A stretch of DNA of 64,000 nt from Lepidurus packardi (lineage: Eukaryota; Arthropoda; Branchiopoda; Notostraca; Triopsidae). The notes under the pieces were generated by a model, which was given only the letters and a program-made list of their open reading frames with translations, was not told the origin of the DNA and searched no databases. Shown in pieces: positions 44,801-57,100 of this stretch. Each line of letters begins with the position of its first letter. Positions within the stretch are counted from its first letter, which is position 1. A program made the position numbers and the translations under genes. Location of the stretch: NCBI GenBank assembly GCA_023053545.1, contig JAKZAN010000081.1, positions 1 to 64,000 on the forward strand, written 5' to 3'.

Positions 44801-47800
44801 GAATTAATTCTTTAGGATTGATTGAATTCCATTCTTACTGAAATAATTCCTTACGGACTGAATTAATTCCTTACGGACTGAATTAATTCTTTAGGATTGA
44901 TTGAATTCCATTCTTACTGAATTAATTCCTTACGGACTGAATTATTTCCTTACGGACTGAATTAATTCTTTAGGATTGATTGAATTCCATTCTTATTGAA
45001 ATAATTCCTTACGGACTGAATTAATTCCTTACGGACTGAATCAATTCCTTACGGACTGAATTAATTCCTTACGGACTGAATTAATTCCTTACGGACTGAA
45101 TTAATTCCTTACGGACGGAATTAATTCTTTACGGACTTAATTAATTCTTTACGGACTTAATTAATTCCTTACGGACTTAATGAATTCCTTACGTACTTAA
45201 TTAATTCTTTACGGTCTGAATTAATTCCTTACGGACTGATTTAATTCATTATGGACTTAACTAATTCCGTAAGGAATGAATGAATTAATTACGGACTGAG
45301 TTAATTCCTTACGGACTGAAATAATTCCTTACGGACTGAATCAATTCCTTACGGACTGAATTAATTCCTTACGGACTGAATTAATTCCTTACGGACTGAA
45401 TTAATTCTTTAGGATTGATTGAATTCCATTCTTACTGAATTAATTCCTTACGGACTGAATTAATTCCTTACGTACTGAAGTTATTAGTTACGGATTGAAT
45501 TAATTCCTTACGGACTGAATTAATTCCTTACGGACTGAATTAATACCTTACGGACTGAATTTAATCCTTACGGACTGAATTAATTCCTTAAGGACTTAAT
45601 TAATTCCTTAAGGACTGAATAAATTCTTTAGGATTGATTGAATTCCATTCTTACTGAATTAAATCCTTACGGACTGAATTAATTCCTTACGGACTTAATT
45701 AATTCCTTACGGACTTAATTAATTCCTTACGGACTATATTAATTCCTTACTGACTGAATTAATTCATTACGGACTGAATTAATTCCTTACGGACTGAATT
45801 AATTCCTTACGGACTGAATCAATTCCTTACGGACTGAATTAATTCCTTACGGACTGAATTAATTCCTTACGGACTGAATCATTTCCTTACGGACTGAATT
45901 AATTCTTTAGGATTGATTGAATTCCTTTCTTACTGAATTAATTTCATACGGACGGAATTAATTCTTTACGGTCTGAATTAATTCCGTACGGATTTAATTA
46001 ATTCCTTACGGACTGAAATAATTCCTTACGGACTGAATTAAGTCCTTACGGACTGAATCAATTCCTTACAGACTGAATTAATTCCTTACGGACTGAATTA
46101 ATTCCTTACGGACTGAATTAATTCCTTACGGACTTAATTAATTCCTTACGGACTATATTAATTCCTTACGGACTGAATTAATTCATTACGGACTGAATTA
46201 ATTCCTTACGGACTGAATTAATTCCTTACGGACTGAATCAATTCCTTACGGACTGAATTAATTCATTACGGACTGAATTAATTCTTTACGGACTGAATTA
46301 AATCCTTACGGACTGAATTAATTCCTTACGGACTGAATTAATTCCTTACGGACTGAAATAATTCCTTACTGACTGAAATAATTCTTTACTTACTGAATTA
46401 ATTCCTTACGGACTGAACTAATTCCTTACGGACTGAATTAATTCCTTACGGACTGAATTAATTCCTTACGGACTGAATTAATTCTTTAGGATTGATTGAA
46501 TTCCATTCTTACTGAAATAATTCCTTACGGACTGAATTAATTCCTTACGGACTGAATTAATTCTTTAGGATTGATTGAATTCCATTCTTACTGAATTAAT
46601 TCCTTACGGACTGAATTATTTCTTTACGGACTGAATTAATTCTTTAGGATTGATTGAATTCCATTCTTATTGAAATAATTCCTTACGGACTGAATTAATT
46701 CCTTACGGACTGAATCAATTCCTTACGGACTGAATTAATTCCTTACGGACTGAATTAATTCCTTACGGACTGAATTAATTCCTTACGGACGGAATTAATT
46801 CTTTACGGACTTAATTAATTCTTTACGGACTTAATTAATTCCTTACGGACTTAATGAATTCCTTACGTACTTAATTAATTCTTTACGGTCTGAATTAATT
46901 CCTTACGGACTGATTTAATTCATTATGGACTTAACTAATTCCGTAAGGAATGAATGAATTAATTACGGACTGAGTTAATTCCTTACGGACTGAAATAATT
47001 CCTTACGGACTGAATCAATTCCTTACGGACTGAATTAATTCCTTACTTACTGAATTAATTCCTTACGGACTGAATTAATTCTTTAGGATTGATTGAATTC
47101 CATTCTTACTGAATTAATTCCTTACGGACTGAATTAATTCCTTACGTACTGAAGTTATTAGTTACGGATTGAATTAATTCCTTACGGACTGAATTAATTC
47201 CTTACGGACTGAATTAATACCTTACGGACTGAATTTAATCCTTACGGACTGAATTAATTCCTTAAGGACTTAATTAATTCCTTACGGACTGAATAAATTC
47301 TTTAGGATTGATTGAATTCCATTCTTACTGAATTAATTCCTTACGGACTGAATTAATTCCTTACGTACTGAAGTTATTAGTTACGGATTGAATTAATTCC
47401 TTACGGACTGAATTAATTCCTTACGGACTGAATTAATACCTTACGGACTGAATTAAATCCTTACGGCCTGAATTAATTCCTTACGGACTTAATTAATTCC
47501 TTACGGACTTAATTAATTCCTTACGGACTATATTAATTCCTTACTGACTGAATTAATTCATTACGGACTGAATTAATTCCTTACGGACTGAATTAATTCC
47601 TTACGGACTGAATCAATTCCTTACGGACTAAATTAATTCCTTACGGACTGAATTAATTCCTTACGGACTGAATCATTTCCTTACGGACTGAATTAATTCT
47701 TTAGGATTGATTGAATTCCTTTCTTACTGAATTAATTTCATACGGACGGAATTAATTCTTTACGGTCTGAATTAATTCCGTACGGATTTAATTAATTCCT

Positions 47801-50800
47801 TACGGACTGAAATAATTCCTTACGGACTGAATTAAGTCCTTACGGACTGAATCAATTCCTTACAGACTGAATTAATTCCTTACGGACTGAATTAATTCCT
47901 TACGGACTGAATTAATTCCTTACGGACTTAATTAATTCCTTACGGACTATATTAATTCCTTACGGACTGAATTAATTCATTACGGACTGAATTAATTCCT
48001 TACGGACTGAATTAATTCCTTACGGACTGAATCAATTCCTTACGGACTGAATTAATTCATTACGGACTGAATTAATTCCTTACGGACTGAATTAAATCCT
48101 TACGGACTGAATTAATTCCTTACGGACTGAATTAATTCCTTACGGACTGAAATAATTCCTTACTGACTGAAATAATTCTTTACTTACTGAATTAATTCCT
48201 TACGGACTGAACTAATTCCTTACGGACTGAATTAATTCCTTACGGACTGAATTAATTCCTTACGGACTGAATTAATTCTTTAGGATTGATTGAATTCCAT
48301 TCTTACTGAAATAATTCCTTACGGACTGAATTAATTCCTTACGGACTGAATTAATTCTTTAGGATTGATTGAATTCCATTCTTACTGAATTAATTCCTTA
48401 CGGACTGAATTATTTCCTTACGGACTGAATTAATTCTTTAGGATTGATTGAATTCCATTCTTATTGAAATAATTCCTTACGGACTGAATTAATTCCTTAC
48501 GGACTGAATCAATTCCTTACGGACTGAATTAATTCCTTACGGACTGAATTAATTCCTTACGGACTGAATTAATTCCTTACGGACGGAATTAATTCTTTAC
48601 GGACTTAATTAATTCTTTACGGACTTAATTAATTCCTTACGGACTTAATGAATTCCTTACGTACTTAATTAATTCTTTACGGTCTGAATTAATTCCTTAC
48701 GGACTGATTTAATTCATTATGGACTTAACTAATTCCGTAAGGAATGAATGAATTAATTACGGACTGAGTTAATTCCTTACGGACTGAAATAATTCCTTAC
48801 GGACTGAATCAATTCCTTACGGACTGAATTAATTCCTTACGGACTGAATTAATTCCTTACGGACTGAATTAATTCTTTAGGATTGATTGAATTCCATTCT
48901 TACTGAATTAATTCCTTACGGACTGAATTAATTCCTTACGTACTGAAGTTATTAGTTACGGATTGAATTAATTCCTTACGGACTGAATTAATTCCTTACG
49001 GACTGAATTAATACCTTACGGACTGAATTTAATCCTTACGGACTGAATTAATTCCTTAAGGACTTAATTAATTCCTTAAGGACTGAATAAATTCTTTAGG
49101 ATTGATTGAATTCCATTCTTACTGAATTAAATCCTTACGGACTGAATTAATTCCTTACGGACTTAATTAATTCCTTACGGACTTAATTAATTCCTTACGG
49201 ACTATATTAATTCCTTACTGACTGAATTAATTCATTACGGACTGAATTAATTCCTTACGGACTGAATTAATTCCTTACGGACTGAATCAATTCCTTACGG
49301 ACTGAATTAATTCCTTACGGACTGAATTAATTCCTTACGGACTGAATCATTTCCTTACGGACTGAATTAATTCTTTAGGATTGATTGAATTCCTTTCTTA
49401 CTGAATTAATTTCATACGGACGGAATTAATTCTTTACGGTCTGAATTAATTCCGTACGGATTTAATTAATTCCTTACGGACTGAAATAATTCCTTACGGA
49501 CTGAATTAAGTCCTTACGGACTGAATCAATTCCTTACAGACTGAATTAATTCCTTACGGACTGAATTAATTCCTTACGGACTGAATTAATTCCTTACGGA
49601 CTTAATTAATTCCTTACGGACTATATTAATTCCTTACGGACTGAATTAATTCCTTACGGACTGAATTAATTCCTTACGGACTGAATTAATTCCTTACGGA
49701 CTGAATCAATTCCTTACGGACTGAATTAATTCATTACGGACTGAATTAATTCTTTACGGACTGAATTAAATCCTTACGGACTGAATTAATTCCTTACGGA
49801 CTGAATTAATTCCTTACGGACTGAAATAATTCCTTACTGACTGAAATAATTCTTTACTTACTGAATTAATTCCTTACGGACTGAACTAATTCCTTACGGA
49901 CTGAATTAATTCCTTACGGACTGAATTAATTCCTTACGGACTGAATTAATTCTTTAGGATTGATTGAATTCCATTCTTACTGAAATAATTCCTTACGGAC
50001 TGAATTAATTCCTTACGGACTGAATTAATTCTTTAGGATTGATTGAATTCCATTCTTACTGAATTAATTCCTTACGGACTGAATTATTTCCTTACGGACT
50101 GAATTAATTCTTTAGGATTGATTGAATTCCATTCTTATTGAAATAATTCCTTACGGACTGAATTAATTCCTTACGGACTGAATCAATTCCTTACGGACTG
50201 AATTAATTCCTTACGGACTGAATTAATTCCTTACGGACTGAATTAATTCCTTACGGACGGAATTAATTCTTTACGGACTTAATTAATTCTTTACGGACTT
50301 AATTAATTCCTTACGTACTTAATTAATTCTTTACGGTCTGAATTAATTCCTTACGGACTGATTTAATTCATTATGGACTTAACTAATTCCGTAAGGAATG
50401 AATGAATTAATTACGGACTGAGTTAATTCCTTACGGACTGAAATAATTCCTTACGGACTGAATCAATTCCTTACGGACTGAATTAATTCCTTACGGACTG
50501 AATTAATTCCTTACGGACTGAATTAATTCTTTAGGATTGATTGAATTCCATTCTTACTGAATTAATTCCTTACGGACTGAATTAATTCCTTACGTACTGA
50601 AGTTATTAGTTACGGATTGAATTAATTCCTTACGGACTGAATTAATTCCTTACGGACTGAATTAATACCTTACGGACTGAATTTAATCCTTACGGACTGA
50701 ATTAATTCCTTAAGGACTTAATTAATTCCTTAAGGACTGAATAAATTCTTTAGGATTGATTGAATTCCATTCTTACTGAATTAAATCCTTACGGACTGAA

Positions 50801-52044
50801 TTAATTCCTTACGGACTTAATTAATTCCTTACGGACTTAATTAATTCCTTACGGACTATATTAATTCCTTACTGACTGAATTAATTCATTACGGACTGAA
50901 TTAATTCCTTACGGACTGAATTAATTCCTTACGGACTGAATCAATTCCTTACGGACTGAATTAATTCCTTACGGACTGAATTAATTCCTTACGGACTGAA
51001 TCATTTCCTTACGGACTGAATTAATTCTTTAGGATTGATTGAATTCCTTTCTTACTGAATTAATTTCATACGGACGGAATTAATTCTTTACGGTCTGAAT
51101 TAATTCCGTACGGATTTAATTAATTCCTTACGGACTGAAATAATTCCTTACGGACTGAATTAAGTCCTTACGGACTGAATCAATTCCTTACAGACTGAAT
51201 TAATTCCTTACGGACTGAATTAATTCCTTACGGACTGAATTAATTCCTTACGGACTTAATTAATTCCTTACGGACTATATTAATTCCTTACGGACTGAAT
51301 TAATTCCTTACGGACTGAATTAATTCCTTACGGACTGAATTAATTCCTTACGGACTGAATCAATTCCTTACGGACTGAATTAATTCATTACGGACTGAAT
51401 TAATTCTTTACGGACTGAATTAAATCCTTACGGACTGAATTAATTCCTTACGGACTGAATTAATTCCTTACGGACTGAAATAATTCCTTACTGACTGAAA
51501 TAATTCTTTACTTACTGAATTAATTCCTTACGGACTGAACTAATTCCTTACGGACTGAATTAATTCCTTACGGACTGAATTAATTCCTTACGGACTGAAT
51601 TAATTCTTTAGGATTGATTGAATTCCATTCTTACTGAAATAATTCCTTACGGACTGAATTAATTCCTTACGGACTGAATTAATTCTTTAGGATTGATTGA
51701 ATTCCATTCTTACTGAATTAATTCCTTACGGACTGAATTATTTCCTTACGGACTGAATTAATTCTTTAGGATTGATTGAATTCCATTCTTATTGAAATAA
51801 TTCCTTACGGACTGAATTAATTCCTTACGGACTGAATCAATTCCTTACGGACTGAATTAATTCCTTACGGACTGAATTAATTCCTTACGGACTGAATTAA
51901 TTCCTTACGGACGGAATTAATTCTTTACGGACTTAATTAATTCTTTACGGACTTAATTAATTCCTTACGGACTTAATGAATTCCTTACGTACTTAATTAA
52001 TTCTTTACGGTCTGAATTAATTCCTTACGGACTGATTTAATTCA
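41881..52044. repeat. Six head-to-tail HOR units of about 1.67 kb (84-mers)
   Basis: The ttatggacttaactaattcc marker begins at 41,881, 43,555, 45,249, 46,923, 48,717, 50,371 and 52,045. The units are 1,674, 1,694, 1,674, 1,794, 1,654 and 1,674 bp. I counted six 19-bp variants in each of the second, third and fourth units; with six throughout, all lengths fit 84, 85, 84, 90, 83 and 84 monomers exactly. The 90-mer carries an extra block with a second gttattagttacgg (47,370 region). The 83-mer lacks the cttaatgaattccttacg monomer near 50,310. Order of variants is otherwise the same, so this is the most recently homogenised part of the window. The pattern continues after 52,045 but changes near 53,500. 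Confidence 0.9.
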
Positions 52045-54035
52045 TTATGGACTTAACTAATTCCGTAAGGAATGAATGAATTAATTACGGACTGAGTTAA
52101 TTCCTTACGGACTGAAATAATTCCTTACGGACTGAATCAATTCCTTACGGACTGAATTAATTCCTTACGGACTGAATTAATTCCTTACGGACTGAATTAA
52201 TTCTTTAGGATTGATTGAATTCCATTCTTACTGAATTAATTCCTTACGGACTGAATTAATTCCTTACGTACTGAAGTTATTAGTTACGGATTGAATTAAT
52301 TCCTTACGGACTGAATTAATTCCTTACGGACTGAATTAATACCTTACGGACTGAATTTAATCCTTACGGACTGAATTAATTCCTTAAGGACTTAATTAAT
52401 TCCTTAAGGACTGAATAAATTCTTTAGGATTGATTGAATTCCATTCTTACTGAATTAAATCCTTACGGACTGAATTAATTCCTTACGGACTTAATTAATT
52501 CCTTACGGACTTAATTAATTCCTTACGGACTATATTAATTCCTTACTGACTGAATTAATTCATTACGGACTGAATTAATTCCTTACGGACTGAATTAATT
52601 CCTTACGGACTGAATCAATTCCTTACGGACTGAATTAATTCCTTACGGACTGAATTAATTCCTTACGGACTGAATCATTTCCTTACGGACTGAATTAATT
52701 CTTTAGGATTGATTGAATTCCTTTCTTACTGAATTAATTTCATACGGACGGAATTAATTCTTTACGGTCTGAATTAATTCCGTACGGATTTAATTAATTC
52801 CTTACGGACTGAAATAATTCCTTACGGACTGAATTAAGTCCTTACGGACTGAATCAATTCCTTACAGACTGAATTAATTCCTTACGGACTGAATTAATTC
52901 CTTACGGACTGAATTAATTCCTTACGGACTTAATTAATTCCTTACGGACTATATTAATTCCTTACGGACTGAATCAATTCCTTACGGACTGAATTAATTC
53001 ATTACGGACTGAATTAATTCCTTACGGACTGAATTAAATCCTTACGGACTGAATTAATTCCTTACGGACTGAATTAATTCCTTACGGACTGAAATAATTC
53101 CTTACTGACTGAAATAATTATTTACTGACTGAATTAATTCCTTACGGACTGAACTAATTCCTTACGGACTGAATTAATTCCTTACGGACTGAATTAATTC
53201 CTTACGGACTGAATTAATTCTTTAGGATTGATTGAATTCCATTCTTACTGAAATAATTCCTTACGGACTGAATTAATTCCTTACGGACTGAATTAATTCT
53301 TTAGGATTGATTGAATTCCATTCTTACTGAATTAATTCCTTACGGACTGAATTATTTCCTTACGGACTGAATTAATTCTTTAGGATTGATTGAATTCCAT
53401 TCTTACTGAAATAATTCCTTACGGACTGAATTAATTCCTTACGGACTGAATCAATTCCTTACGGACTGAATTAATTCCTTACGGACTGAATTAATTCCTT
53501 ACGGACTGAATTAATACCTTACGGACTGAATTAAATCCTTACGGACTGAAATAATTCCTTACGGACTTAATTAATTCCTTACGGACTGAATTAATTCCTT
53601 ACGGACTGAATTAATACCTTACGGACTGAAATAATTCCTTACGGACTGAATTAATTCCTTACGGACTGAATTAATTCTTTAGGATTGATTGAATTCCATT
53701 CTTACTGAATTAATTCCTTACGGACTGAATTAATTCTTTAGGATTGATTGAATTCCATTCTTACTGAAATAATTCCTTACGGACTGAATTAATTCCTTAC
53801 GGACTGAATCAATTCCTTACGGACTGAATTAATTCCTTACGGACTGAATTAATTCCTTACGGAATTAATTAATTGCTTACGGACTTAATTTATTCCTTAC
53901 GGACTATATTAATTCCTTACGGACAGAATTAATTCATTACGGACTGAATTAATTCCTTACGGACTGAATTAATTCCTTACGGACGGAATTAATTCTTTAC
54001 GGACTTAATTAATTCCTTACGGACTTAATGAATTC

Positions 54036-54040
54036 CTTAC
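54036..54040. repeat. Target-site duplication, left copy (CTTAC)
   Basis: CTTAC lies directly before the element and again directly after it (58,297-58,301). The uninterrupted version of this HOR position, for example at 33,111-33,145, reads aattccttacgtacttaatt, which predicts exactly one CTTAC here before insertion. Since CTTAC occurs in most monomers, the duplication alone is weak evidence; the unbroken HOR order on both sides makes it convincing. Confidence 0.8.
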
Positions 54041-54158
54041 TGGTATATATATGTATATATATATGTATGTATGACCTGACCTGAGATGGGAGGTGCTTAA
54101 TAACCCGGCTGGGTATAAAGGGTGACCCTTCTTGTAAATACAGGTAGTGAACACGACA
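54041..54158 (+). repeat. 5' LTR, 118 bp
   Basis: The LTR begins at TGGTATATATATG, immediately after satellite and CTTAC, and ends at ACACGACA, immediately before the TGG of the primer-binding site. It therefore has canonical TG...CA ends. Its first about 32 bp are a TA/TATG-rich simple repeat; then come a doubled gacct, a TATAAA box and a short tail. At 118 bp it is short for the superfamily. No matching full repeat exists at the 3' end; only the terminal ACACGACA recurs at 58,289-58,296. Confidence 0.82.
54114..54119 (+). promoter_or_regulatory. TATA box in the 5' LTR
   Basis: TATAAA within gctgggTATAAAGGGTG sits 40 bp before the LTR end. RNA polymerase II starts about 25-30 bp downstream, which would put the RNA 5' end near 54,140-54,146, leaving an R-U5 of only about 13-18 nt. 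The start site itself is inferred. Confidence 0.6.
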
Positions 54159-57100
54159 TGGCGCAGTCGGTAGGATCCAGAAACATGGATCGTATGGACC
54201 ACATTGTGGCTTCCATCTCTCCACCGAAATTGGACTTGCAGGTCCAAAAGTACGACGATTTTAAAGTATGGAGAGAAAAGTGGGAATATTTTTCCCTTTT
54301 GTCAAAGTTTCAAAATGAACCGCCGGAGTTCCAAGTGGCATTACTGTGCTCTTGTTTAAGTGATGAGACTTTGAAAATTGTGAACAATTTAGACTTGACG
54401 AAAGAGCAGAGGGACAAAGAACTGCCGGCCATAATTGAAGCACTCGATGGGTACGCAAAAGGGGAAAGTAACGAAATGTTAGAACGCCACAAGTTCAACC
54501 AGCGAAATCAAAGGGAGGGAGAAACATTTCAAGAATTCCTCACGGACCTGAAGCATCTCATCAAGGCGTGCAACTTTTGCGACACCTGCAGAGACGGCAT
54601 TTTGCGGGACCGAATTTTGGAAGGAGTAGCTGAACAAAAGACAAGAGAACGTCTCCTCAACGTTAAAACCATCGACTTAAAAAAGGCCATACAGATTTGC
54701 ATGATGGCTGAGTCATCGGCACAACAGATGCAGACCCTACAGAAACAGAAAGAGTACGGAATGAACCGATTGCAGAAAGGAAGATACGAGACAAGGGGGA
54801 AACCGGACCAGGGTAGCAAGGTCAATCCGGACCACGGCGGCAGGTCAACAAACAAAAGGAACGAATCGGCGGATCCCACGAGACTGGAAGAAGAGCAATT
54901 AACATGCAAATGTGAATTTTGCCTAAGAAACCACCACAAAGGAAGAAGGAATTGTCCAGCTTTTGGGAAAAGATGCATAAAATGCAAGAAGCTAAACCAT
55001 TTTCTTGGGTCAAAGTTCTGTAGACCAGCAACACTAAACGAGTTTCGAGTGGCGGAAGAAGAAGATGATGAAATCCTGTATTTGGGTGCGATGGAAGAAA
55101 GCCCGTCAAAACCCAAATGGGATACGGTAATACAACTGCATACTAAACAAGGTTTCAAACCTGTTACCTTTAAAATTGATTCAGGCGCGGATGTCACAGC
55201 CATTCCACTAACACTAAGCCGCCAACTCGGAATACGGGATGAGGACCTACGGCCAACTACAGCGACACTACGGGGACCCATCCCTATAAAACTCAGATGT
55301 GTAGGTGTGTGGCAAACGAAGATGAAATGGAAAAACAATGTATCGGTAGATAATGTGTATGTCATAGACGGGCTAACACAGCCACTACTAGGGAAACCAA
55401 ATATACAAGACTTGAAAATTGTGACGCTGAATTTTTTGGAGGACCATCAGGTGAAAGATACGCCAAATACAATCCCTAGCTACTTGGTCCCGTTCGAGCA
55501 ATCATTTTCGGGATTAGGGAAATTGAAAGGAGCACCATTTCAGATCACGCTGAAAGAGGATGCGAAGCCTTGGGCCATCACAGCACCGAGAAGAATCCCT
55601 TACCCGTATTTAAACAAGGTAAAGGCGGAGCTGGAAAGAATGCAACAGATGGAAGTAATCATAAAGGTGGACGAGCCAACAGACTGGTGCCATCCAATAG
55701 TAGTTGTACCAAAGCCGAATGGAGACATACGTCTATGCTTAGACCTAACCAAACTAAATGGGCAAGTGAAGAGAGAATACCGGATGTTGGAATCCGTAGA
55801 AGACTGTCTAGCAAAGATTGGGAATGCAAAATACTTTACCAAGCTAGATGCCAACTCCGGATACTGGCAAATCCCCTTGGCTTCTGAAAGCCAGAAGTTA
55901 ACAACATTTATCACGCCATTTGGGAGATTTTGCTGCCTCAGAGCCCCATTCGGAGTTAGTTCACTCCCAGAACATTTTTCCGGACGAATGGATAAAATAA
56001 TAGAGGGATGCGATGGCGTCACCAAGATCATGGATGATCTTCTCATTGGGGCGGAATACACAAGTACATTGGCAGCCAGAACTATACAAGTTGTGAGAAG
56101 GGCACAAGAAGAGGGGCTGACGTTTAACAGAGAGAAATGCGAATTCGAAAAAAGAGAAGTAAAATTCGCGGGACATATAATCAGCAATAAAGGAGTAAGT
56201 GCAGATCCGGAAAAGGTAGCAGCAATCACGGACTTCAAATCCCCGCAAAACCTCACAGAACTCAAGAGATTCCTTGGTATGGCGAATCAGTTGGCACACT
56301 TCTCACCAAAATTAGCTGAAGCAACACTGCCCCTACGAGATCTCCTGAAAAAGTCCAACGAATGGATGTGGACCCCAAAACACGAATCGGCATTTCGCAA
56401 AGTTAAGACATTATTGACGTCGACACCAGTACTAACACATTATGATGTCAATCGGTCAACCAAGATAGTGGTAGATTCAAGCCGAAAAAATGGAATAAGC
56501 TATGTTCTGTTGCAACAAAAAGAAAACGTGTGGAGGCCGGTAAGCTATGGGTCAAGATATCTGGGTCCGCATGAGGAAAACTACGCCATGATTGAACTCG
56601 AATGCTTAGCGGCTACGTGGGGATGCGAAAAAGCAAAATATTACTTGCTTGGACTTCCTAACTTTATCCTCGAAACGGACCACAAACCCTTGATCCCCAT
56701 ATTGAACTCCAAATGCCTGGATCAGTTGTCACCGAGGTTACAACGCTTGCGAATGAAGCTCATTCCATTCAACTTCAAAGCTAAATGGATTCCAGGAAAG
56801 GAAAATCTGACAGCAGATGCACTGTCCCGGGCTCCAGTTCGACAAGCCAACCGGGGTGAAGAATTGGCGGAAAACAAAGTTGAGGCTCACATAGGAGAAA
56901 TATTGAAAGTCTCCTTCAATCTCGCTGACCAGAAGCTAAGCCAATTCCGAAAAGAGCTAGCGTATGACCCACAAACCGCACAAACAATGCAATATGTCAC
57001 ACATGGGTGGCCTAAGATAATCAGCGAAACCGACGAGGCGTACCCTTACTGGAAGGTAAGAGGGGATCTCACTATTAAGGACAACCTTCTTCTCAAGAAC

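Larger units (their letters stand above)
1..54040. repeat. 20-bp tandem satellite array, left part
   Basis: An unbroken tandem array with consensus monomer ttccttacggactgaattaa, read by eye over the whole stretch. The monomer has 6 A, 7 T, 4 C and 3 G, so about 35% GC. Common variants are cttaattaa for ctgaattaa, ctatattaa, gaatcaa, gaaataa, gaattaaatcc, gaattaatacc, ttcattacgg, ttccttactgac and ttccgtacggattt. A distinct 19-bp variant, ttctttaggattgattgaa, is always followed by a 20-bp partner close to ttccattcttactgaattaa. The array keeps one orientation, and I found no unrelated insert before 54,041. No coding potential: TGA and TAA occur in every monomer and 20 is not a multiple of 3. The array continues beyond the left edge. 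Role unknown; centromeric or other heterochromatic location is inference only. Confidence 0.98.

Noticed and set aside
1-54040. Possible CRISPR array because of short regular repeats.
   Set aside because: There are no unique spacers: the repeat units are contiguous and the variation is in the repeat itself. No cas gene exists, and the neighbour is a eukaryotic retroelement.
1-54040. Telomeric repeat.
   Set aside because: The unit is 20 bp, AT-rich and ordered in HORs, with no G-rich strand and no TTAGG-type motif.
54041-54072. TA/TATG simple repeat as an independent microsatellite between satellite and element.
   Set aside because: It starts with TG exactly after CTTAC and fits as the LTR start; without a second LTR this cannot be proved, but no better boundary is visible.
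54529-55365. A 278-codon open frame on the minus strand across the Gag and protease region.
   Set aside because: It lies opposite a well-supported gag-pol frame, shows no recognisable domain or low-complexity pattern of a real protein, and fits a shadow of the plus-strand codons.
55600-56265. A 221-codon minus-strand frame opposite the reverse transcriptase.
   Set aside because: No family motif is visible, and the plus strand carries the conserved RT residues in this stretch; treated as a shadow.
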